A DNA stretch of 10,545 nucleotides, taken from CAZGUX01 sp046160045 (lineage in GTDB: Bacteria > Acidobacteriota > Terriglobia > Bryobacterales > Bryobacteraceae). This document shows, piece by piece, positions 6,403 to 10,545 of this stretch. Position numbers and translations under genes: made by a program. The first letter of the stretch is position 1, and each line of letters starts with the position of its first letter. Under the pieces are notes generated by a model. The model saw only the letters and a program-made list of their open reading frames with translations. It did no database searches and had not been told where the DNA came from. The stretch spans positions 1 to 10,545 of the forward strand of contig JBJXGR010000127.1 in the NCBI GenBank assembly GCA_046160045.1, read 5' to 3'.

Positions 6403-6455
6403 TGGGGTTAGCGCAGGGTAGCGGGGAGAGTCTCGCCGAGAATACAGAACCGCGT

Positions 6456-6596
6456 TGTGGACGTCTCCAGGTTTTCGATACGCCGAAAATCTGGCGGTTT
6501 CACAGAGATGCTGTGATCGCATTCCTCAAAAGGAGGAACGGTCAGCGCCGAGCCTGCTATCACAAAGCCGATCCGAAACTGTCAGCAGCGAGTTAA
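6456..6596 (+). pseudogene. Excisionase/MerR-like HTH_17 C-terminal remnant
   Basis: The frame ending at TAA 6594-6596 reads KIWRFHRDAVIAFLKRR, which is the C-terminal half of the helix-turn-helix domain shared by excisionase-type proteins (usual form: rWRF-R-DV-AFLE-R). The recognition helix upstream is not recognisable and no start codon fits, so this looks like a truncated copy. The tail QRRACYHKADPKLSAAS is not distinctive. A tyrosine recombinase tail 300 bases downstream suits an old integrative element. Confidence 0.45.
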
Positions 6597-6601
6597 CGGG
6601 T

Positions 6602-7195
6602 ATGGCCTCAAATAGCGGCTTCTGGCAGTTTGTAGCCAGCCTCAGTCCGTTTGAGAGCTGGCGCAAGTATCTTGTTTCTAGGCACAGGCGAGATCAAGAC
6701 CGCCGCTATCGAGAGGCGGCTGAAGCTCGCAAGCTTGAGTTTGAGAATGAAGCGCTAGAGTTGGATATCATAGAGAAACGCGCGAAAATAGCGAAGCAAC
6801 TCGGGGCGAGCAAAGAAGAACTTCAGCCGCTCTACCGACGTGCGATCGGCACTCCTGAGAAGATTCTCGGTGACTCCTCGCGCTCTCCCCGAACCCGAGC
6901 GGCTGTTGCTTACGGACGGTACGGGCAAGGACGGCAACACTTCTTCTCGATGCCGGTGAGCTCATCGAGTCCGTCCAGGACCTTCCGGACCACAAGCACC
7001 TCACCACGACGCAGATCTACGACAAACGGTGTTAGCGCCGGCGGCGGGATAGAAATGGCCCATTTTCCGGCGAATCGTTGCCATACCCCTATTGACGTGT
7101 GGCCCCCCAATTGGCCAGCCGGGACCATTCCGGGAATTTTGTACGCTAAGGACAGTCTCAAACCCCGTGCCGCAGACACATTTCTGAGACGCTGA
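6602..7195 (+). CDS. Hypothetical protein with coiled-coil N-terminal region, C-terminal part doubtful
   Basis: 197 codons from ATG 6602, six bases after the preceding frame ends; the Shine-Dalgarno is weak. Residues 1-90 look like a real protein: an aromatic start (FWQFVASLSPFESW), then a charged helix at about 28-66 (RRYREAAEARKLEFENEALELDIIEKRAKIAKQLG), likely coiled coil, and ASKEELQPLYRRAIGTPEKIL. From about residue 92 the composition becomes Ser/Arg/Thr-rich, and from 6913 another frame clearly encodes a recombinase tail. So the C-terminal half is probably read-through into foreign DNA. I do not recognise the family. The E-L-xLGxxxEEL layout recalls C-terminal modules of some bacterial signalling proteins, but this is only an impression. 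Confidence 0.4.
   Translation: MASNSGFWQFVASLSPFESWRKYLVSRHRRDQDRRYREAAEARKLEFENEALELDIIEKRAKIAKQLGASKEELQPLYRRAIGTPEKILGDSSRSPRTRAAVAYGRYGQGRQHFFSMPVSSSSPSRTFRTTSTSPRRRSTTNGVSAGGGIEMAHFPANRCHTPIDVWPPNWPAGTIPGILYAKDSLKPRAADTFLRR
6913..7035 (+). pseudogene. Tyrosine recombinase (phage integrase family) C-terminal remnant
   Basis: The frame ending at TAG 7033-7035 reads RTATLLLDAGELIESVQDLPDHKHLTTTQIYDKRC (split: RTATLLLDAGELIESVQ and DLPDHKHLTTTQIYDKRC). This is the end of the catalytic domain of Xer/phage-type integrases: the ATxLLDAG helix, the L-GHK-turn (here DHK, the usual Gly replaced) and TTQIY with the nucleophilic tyrosine encoded at 7018-7020. An in-frame TGA at 6871 and the lack of the upstream Arg/Lys residues show it is a fragment. 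It overlaps the doubtful half of the ORF starting at 6602. Confidence 0.65.
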
Positions 7196-7263
7196 TTTCG
7201 GGACGGCTTTTGAACCGTGGGCTCTGGCCGTTTTGTAAGGCTTGTACCGGGTGCTATTGGCGG

Positions 7264-7287
7264 TCTCGAAAACGGACGTTTTTGAGA
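7264..7287 (+). terminator. Stem-loop TCTCGAAAAC / GTTTTTGAGA
   Basis: Ten pairs (one G-T) around the loop GGAC. It sits five bases before the palindrome at 7292-7305. Its right arm includes five T's, so it could be a terminator for anything transcribed from the left, or part of the cyclase leader. Confidence 0.4.
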
Positions 7288-7291
7288 TTCA

Positions 7292-7305
7292 ACCGAACGT
7301 TCGGT
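7292..7305. promoter_or_regulatory. Perfect 14-bp palindrome ACCGAACGTTCGGT, TetR-type operator candidate
   Basis: ACCGAACGTTCGGT is fully self-complementary and lies 214 bases before the cyclase start. Operators of many TetR-family repressors have ACCG...CGGT or CGAACGTTCG cores, so a repressor site is plausible. No regulator gene is adjacent in this window. Confidence 0.45.
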
Positions 7306-7518
7306 GACGAGTCCCGGCCCCCATTTGCGGGCTCGCAGCCCTCCGGTCCCCGTCACAAACTTCGAACAAAAAATCAAAAAATCAAACCACGCCGCTTCCC
7401 CCCGATAATGGTGGTGAGACAGTTCGGAGTGAAACCCGATCTCGGAGCGCCGCTTCAGAGAAGCACCTCTCTTGGGGCGCGTTCGATAATCCGGCGTAAC
7501 CCATACAGGGGGAGAAGC

Positions 7519-8553
7519 ATGAACGAAAGCCGCATTGGCAAGAGACTATTGACTTTGATCCAGGGAGAGTTACCGACCGATGCCACCGGTCGGAGGGGCT
7601 TCTTGACCGCCGTGACCGCGGGTGTCATGGGTGCTGGGGCCCGAATTCTGGGTGCACAACAACGCTCTCAAGCGCGACAGCCCCCTGCAGGCGACACATT
7701 CCCTTACCGTCCCAACTGGGGGCGTTGGGGCGCGAACGATAGCAAGGGAGCCGTCAATCTCATTACCCCTGAAAGAATTAGGGAAGCGGCTGGGTTGGTC
7801 AAGACTGGGCGCGCGGTTTCGCTGAGCCGGCCGTACGCGCCCGAGCAGCAATACGTCCGGATCAATGATCGACGCGCGACAACCGGGGCTTCCTCAATCA
7901 TCGACTACTACGGGTCTAACTACCACGGCGTCAATGTCACCCACGTGGACGCGTTGAGCCACGTATGGGATCGCGCCGGGATGTGGAATGGCAGAGATCC
8001 CGACAAGGAGCTTGACACGTTCGGACCGCACTTTGCCGACATCGCTGCTTTCAGCAGTGGCCTCATCACGCGGGGCGTGTTGCTGGATGTACCGAGATAT
8101 CGCCAAGCGCCATTCGTAACCGTGGCAGAGCCGGTCCGAGGCGAGGAGCTCGAAGCGATCGCCAAGGACCAAAACGTGACAATCCGTCCTGGAGACGCTT
8201 TACTGGTTTACAGTGGGCGAGAAGCCTTCGCGCGCGAGGCGGGAGCGCCCTATGGGCCCGCAAGTGCCCAGCGCCCGGGTCTCCACCAGTCCTGCGCAAA
8301 GTTCGTGCGAGACACCGATGTTGCGGTGCTCTGTTGGGACATGCACGATGCTATGCCAGATCCGCAAGGGCTCGCCTGGCCAATGCACGGCGTGCTTTAC
8401 CGTTATGGCGTGCCCCTGGTTGACAACGCGTTGCTAGAGCCCCTGGCCAAGGCCTGCCTCGAGGAGAAACGACAGGAGTTTATGTTCGTGGCATTGCCAC
8501 TCAACATTCCCCGCGGGACCGGAAGTCCAGCCAATCCAATCGCTCTCTTCTGA
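7519..8553 (+). CDS. Cyclase family protein (kynurenine-formamidase-like metal hydrolase) with Tat signal
   Basis: A 344-residue enzyme of the cyclase/arylformamidase superfamily (PF04199 type), metal-dependent amide or lactone hydrolases that include bacterial kynurenine formamidase. The metal site is visible: His142-x-Asp144-x3-His148 in THVDALSHVW. GANDSKGAVNLITPERIREA (71-90) is the usual start of the large-subtype members. The segment RPGDALLVYSGRE near 227-240 and the later DMHDAMPDP fit the fold. The N-terminus has GRRGFLTAV with Arg25-Arg26, a hydrophobic stretch to about 45 and then a polar linker, i.e. a twin-arginine signal, so it is probably exported. ATG 7519 is chosen because GGGGGAG lies four bases upstream; the open frame further left (to 7210) lacks similarity. 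It has no operon partners here; the substrate is unknown. Confidence 0.88.
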   Translation: MNESRIGKRLLTLIQGELPTDATGRRGFLTAVTAGVMGAGARILGAQQRSQARQPPAGDTFPYRPNWGRWGANDSKGAVNLITPERIREAAGLVKTGRAVSLSRPYAPEQQYVRINDRRATTGASSIIDYYGSNYHGVNVTHVDALSHVWDRAGMWNGRDPDKELDTFGPHFADIAAFSSGLITRGVLLDVPRYRQAPFVTVAEPVRGEELEAIAKDQNVTIRPGDALLVYSGREAFAREAGAPYGPASAQRPGLHQSCAKFVRDTDVAVLCWDMHDAMPDPQGLAWPMHGVLYRYGVPLVDNALLEPLAKACLEEKRQEFMFVALPLNIPRGTGSPANPIALF

Positions 8554-8825
8554 TGCAGGACAACTTAACAACCTTGAGGAGATGGATCACCTGCTGCGAA
8601 TGCATGCAACTCGCCTGTGACATTGCGAAAACGCGGCAGCAAGCGCGCAGCATAGCTGTGGGAAACTGAGACAGTTGTTAATTACCCCCTTTTTCGCAGA
8701 GAGAGGCCGCAGAAGATGAGCGGCACCGCTGTGCGCCTGGCGGACTGGGTGAAAGATGTGGGCCATCCTGGGACACTTCGGCGCTTTTGAGAATTGATCC
8801 CTCTCTCAGTCCACCCGTCCACCAG
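8554..8825. other. Spacer after the cyclase gene, no feature recognised
   Basis: About 270 bases. I see no gene, no strong terminator hairpin and no repeat. The right part probably already belongs to the insertion-sequence remnant that follows. Confidence 0.3.
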
Positions 8826-9062
8826 TACGGGAAACTGGTCCACGCCGCCCAATTGGCCTGGCCCTTGCCGGACGACTGGGGCGACGACCACATCACCACC
8901 CGCCCTCCTCGGCCGGCGCCAACCGGGCCAACCCAGCGCAGCGCCCACTTGCCCGATTTCGCCGCCTTGCAGCAACAACTGGCCGCCCACAAGAACCTCA
9001 CCCTTCAACTGCTGTGGCAGGAGTACCGCCACGCGCATCCCGACGGCTGCAGCTACAGCCGC
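8826..9062 (+). pseudogene. IS21-family transposase (IstA) internal fragment
   Basis: The plus-strand frame includes AQLAWPLPDDW, then a Pro/Arg/Thr-rich linker, LPDFAALQQQLAAHKNLTLQLLWQEYR and HAHPDGCSYSR. In IS21 IstA proteins the N-terminal HTH is followed by GLSWPLP(E/D)D, a proline-rich linker, LPDWxxLHxELxxKGVTLxLLWxEY and HPDGYxYSRF, so the order and spacing match. The HTH start, the DDE integrase core and the istB gene are all missing; similarity stops at the SR codon near 9062. It is an inactive remnant. Confidence 0.6.
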
Positions 9063-9260
9063 ATTCAGCCGAAGCAGTTGCGAGTCCGGACGGCGGGAAC
9101 CTAGCTCACCGACCTTGAGTATGCGCATGTGAGAAGCCGGCGGCCCGGCGCGGACAGACGACGGAGCGACCGGCGGCGTTGTTGATGCGTCCTGCGGACG
9201 CGCAGGTGCTGCTGGTCGCGGTCGAGAGTCCCGCTCAAAGACCGGAAGACGAGGCGATCC
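9063..9260. other. Spacer between the istA remnant and the next frame
   Basis: About 200 bases of GC-rich sequence without a gene or repeat that I can identify; probably insertion debris. Confidence 0.3.
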
Positions 9261-9515
9261 TTGAGTGAGATCCTCGCGCTCCGCAAAATCGTGATCAACC
9301 TGTTGTACGGCCAGACGGCGGGCGAGCCGCTGAGCGAAGAACGCATGCGGGAGCTGATCGAGGCTGCCGACTCGGAAAAGCTTCGCAAAGCAGCGGAACG
9401 CCTGCAGGCCGTACGGACAGCACGAGCTGGAGTCTTGAGCGATGACCACCGCGGTGAGTCTGTCCGCGAGCCATCCGGCGACGGAGCATCGTCCGCCGGG
9501 TCGTCATCGCTGTGA
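9261..9515 (+). CDS. Doubtful small ORF, helical protein of unknown family
   Basis: 84 codons from a TTG start, with GAGG six bases upstream. Residues 1-56 (SEILALRKIVINLLYGQ, then EPLSEERMRELIEAADSEKLRKAAERLQAV) have the composition of a real helical protein; the last 28 residues are Ser/Gly/Asp-rich. No family recognised. The end overlaps the last codons of the convergent brnA by 12 bases. It may be a fragment of a longer gene, since an in-frame stop lies about 25 codons upstream. Confidence 0.3.
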   Translation: MSEILALRKIVINLLYGQTAGEPLSEERMRELIEAADSEKLRKAAERLQAVRTARAGVLSDDHRGESVREPSGDGASSAGSSSL

Positions 9516-9797
9516 GTTGACGTAAGCGCGCAACACCGCGTTGATCCTGGTCTGATACCCTCTGCCTTGTTTTTTAAACCATTCCATGACCTCCCGGTCC
9601 AGGCGCAACGAGACGGCCTGCTTCGGCTGGGGCATGACGACCCGGGCGGACTTGAACCAGGCTGCGTCGACCTCTGGAGCCGCATCCGAATCCTTCCGGA
9701 TAGCTCGCCGGATATCGTCATCGGTCTGCGCATCGACACGGCGCCAGTCGGACTTCTTAATCGTCCGCTTGCCCTTCGTAGTACGCTTTGCTTTCAT
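9504..9797 (-). CDS. brnA: BrnA antitoxin family protein
   Basis: A 97-residue type II antitoxin of the BrnT/BrnA class; it would bind and neutralise the BrnT ribonuclease and repress its own operon. The C-terminal ribbon-helix-helix region is clear: QAVSLRLDREVMEWFKKQGRGYQTRINAVLRAYV at 60-93 (split QAVSLRLDREVMEWF / KKQGRGYQTRINAVLRAYV), including the family hallmark GRGYQTRIN. The basic N-terminus and WRRVDAQTDDDIRRAI are also typical. ATG 9797 is preferred over an upstream frame start at 9878 because family members begin at this point; AAGGG lies about nine bases upstream. The gene overlaps the end of the upstream brnT by 41 bases, as expected for a coupled toxin-antitoxin pair. It appears intact although the toxin is broken. 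Confidence 0.9.
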   Translation of the reverse strand: MKAKRTTKGKRTIKKSDWRRVDAQTDDDIRRAIRKDSDAAPEVDAAWFKSARVVMPQPKQAVSLRLDREVMEWFKKQGRGYQTRINAVLRAYVNSQR

Positions 9798-10022
9798 GAC
9801 TTGTCGCCCTTCTTGCGCTGATGATCCGGCACGTCTCACCGCACCACGTGTACACGACCGCAATGACCAGAAGTCCAAGTGCCCCGAATGCTATCATGCG
9901 GGCCTCTTGATCCTCGCGCTCGTCCGGGCCTTCGACGATTGGGCCATCGAAGATGCGCACCGCATCAACGAAGTCGATTCCGTGTTTTCGGCATTCTTTC
10001 GAGCATCCCACTCGAAGGCGAT
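9757..10022 (-). pseudogene. brnT: BrnT toxin gene, broken by a frameshift and lacking a start codon
   Basis: BrnT is an RelE-fold ribonuclease toxin. Most of it is readable in one frame: RKHGIDFVDAVRIFDGP, DEREDQEARMIAFG, then CRIISARRATSHESKAYYEG and a stop at 9757. The characteristic N-terminus FEWDARKNAEN is present just before it (10005-10016 for FEWD) but in another frame. The break falls at 9980-9990, where a full gene would be expected to read NAENIRKHG; the sequence looks about ten bases short. A deletion between two CGAAAAC copies would explain this (inference). Upstream of FEWD the codons read ATC GCC, with no ATG, because module copy B begins there. Either defect alone should inactivate the toxin. 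Confidence 0.75.
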
Positions 10023-10324
10023 TGGAAGGAAGGGAGATAGGTGTGGGACAAGAAGTGGGACAAGGTGGGACAGAAGTGCGGAGATGCGGGACAAAGAGCT
10101 TTTGAGGGGCTGGACGACAAAAAAGCTTGGACCGACGAATGGACTTGCAAAAAAGGATAGACGCCGAGCACCGGGCGACCCAAAACGTCGCCCGGTGCCA
10201 CGGGGGAAGAGCGCCGGCCAGGGGGCCGGCGGCGGGCCGGGGGGGCCCGCCCCACAAGGGTTTGGCCGGCCAGCGGCCCGACGGGTGATCGAGGTCATTC
10301 AGGGATCATTTCTACTTTCAGGAT
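10021..10324 (-). repeat. Hairpin-spacer-iteron module, copy B (inverted relative to copy A)
   Basis: Reverse-complement relative of 5525-5805. Conserved stems include GCACCGGGCGAC 10168-10179 with GTCGCCCGGTGC 10187-10198, and the CGCCGGCC/GGCCGGCG stem near 10212-10231. Four GGGACA iterons lie at 10045-10050, 10057-10062, 10067-10072 and 10088-10093, with the same 12, 10 and 21 base spacing as copy A. The spacer 10096-10167 (72 bases) is not alignable to the 50-base spacer of copy A. One end abuts brnT, the other a terminase-like fragment. Confidence 0.85.
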
Positions 10325-10329
10325 CAGGC

Positions 10330-10407
10330 GCCCTCTGCCGCTCACGCCAGCGGGGCAAGTCCACCGTGGTCGCCATCCTCGCCGTCCACCGCCTCGTCTA
10401 CGGCCCG
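10330..10407 (+). pseudogene. Second fragment of the terminase-large-subunit-like gene
   Basis: ALCRSRQRGKSTVVAILAVHRLVYGP aligns with ALCCSRQWGKSTLAAILAVHRLVYGP of the fragment at 6040 (split ALCRSRQRGKST / VVAILAVHRLVYGP). It retains the Walker A lysine but has Trp to Arg inside the motif. The first 44 codons are missing, and the similarity stops at about 10407. The module copy B lies directly upstream but in the opposite orientation to copy A, so an inversion or recombination has joined them. Confidence 0.7.
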
Positions 10408-10468
10408 CCCGGCAGGCCCGCCAGCCCTCCCTTGCGGTCGGTACACCAGGATAAGCCTGTCTGATCTT

Positions 10469-10513
10469 GTGAACTGAAAGGAGTTCACCATGTGAATTGC
10501 CTGTTCACCATGT
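10469..10513. repeat. Direct and inverted GTTCACC repeats near the right edge
   Basis: GTTCACCATGT occurs at 10483-10493 and again at 10503-10513, exactly 20 bases apart. GTGAAC at 10469-10474 is an inverted partner of GTTCAC at 10483-10488. Multiple short end repeats of this type occur at the termini of IS21-family elements, so this may be the edge of an insertion sequence that continues beyond the window; it could equally be an operator. Confidence 0.4.
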
Positions 10514-10545
10514 AGCCGAACGAGCGGGGGCTTCAGCAATGGAGT

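Larger units (their letters stand above)
7036..7518. other. Intergenic region upstream of the cyclase-family gene
   Basis: Nearly 480 bases without a supported gene. The left part (to about 7200) may be more insertion debris. The right part contains the stem-loop at 7264-7287, the palindrome at 7292-7305 and an A-rich tract near 7366-7384 (AAAAAATC twice), and should include the cyclase promoter. Confidence 0.4.

Noticed and set aside
5594..6522. Plus-strand 275-codon and minus-strand 196-codon frames over the terminase-like region
   Set aside because: They overlap the frame with the Walker A motif and are Ser/Pro- or Gly/Glu-rich shadows.
7210..7518. N-terminal extension of the cyclase-family protein
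   Set aside because: It has no similarity, it precedes a Tat signal that must be N-terminal, and the strong Shine-Dalgarno lies before ATG 7519.
8682..9449. Minus-strand 255-codon frame
   Set aside because: It is antisense to the istA remnant and shows no protein-like motifs.
1..10545. tRNA or rRNA genes
   Set aside because: I scanned for cloverleaf-type arms and conserved rRNA blocks and saw none; the GGTTCGAAT at about 2269 is inside the PBP gene and has no matching arms.

Overview
The window is GC-rich bacterial DNA. A PBP1A-type enzyme, a Tat-exported cyclase-family enzyme, small envelope-stress genes (CsbD, DUF3309-type, BON lipoprotein) and abundant hairpin/REP-like intergenic DNA together suggest a soil bacterium, perhaps an acidobacterium of the Solibacter/Bryobacter type. 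That placement is inference; there is no rRNA or other marker gene here.

Layout. (1) 1-2340, minus strand: a class A penicillin-binding protein whose 3' end lies beyond the left edge. Behind it, on the same strand, is a two-BON-domain lipoprotein (2438-2986). (2) 3347-4000, plus strand: a CsbD-family gene, a decayed small membrane-protein gene and a DUF3309-like membrane peptide. (3) 3997-4112: a small inverted-repeat element flanked by CTAG, followed by about 700 bases of hairpins and short tandem duplications without a recognisable gene. (4) 4830-6402: a divergent pair made of a minus-strand HTH protein with a CxxC start (possibly a small-terminase-like protein) and a plus-strand terminase-large-subunit-like gene truncated after its Walker A region. 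Between them lies a striking non-coding module: three stem-loops, a variable spacer and phased TGTCCCAC iterons. (5) 6403-7035: remains of integrating DNA, namely an excisionase-like HTH tail, a coiled-coil ORF and the C-terminus of a tyrosine recombinase. (6) 7519-8553: an intact cyclase-family enzyme with a Tat signal, downstream of a hairpin and a perfect 14-bp palindrome. (7) 8826-9062: an IS21 istA remnant. (8) 9504-10022, minus strand: an intact BrnA antitoxin beside a broken BrnT toxin. (9) 10021-10324: a second, inverted copy of the hairpin-spacer-iteron module, which abuts the start of brnT on one side and a second fragment of the terminase-like gene on the other.

The most unusual feature is the duplicated module in (4) and (9). 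Its two outer blocks are nearly identical between copies, while the inner spacer differs in length and sequence. Both copies sit beside fragments of the same terminase-like ATPase. This looks like the regulatory, packaging or replication site of an uncharacterised mobile element. The left part (1-4000) reads as ordinary chromosomal housekeeping and stress genes; most of 4000-10545 reads as an accessory, rearranged region with the cyclase gene embedded in it.
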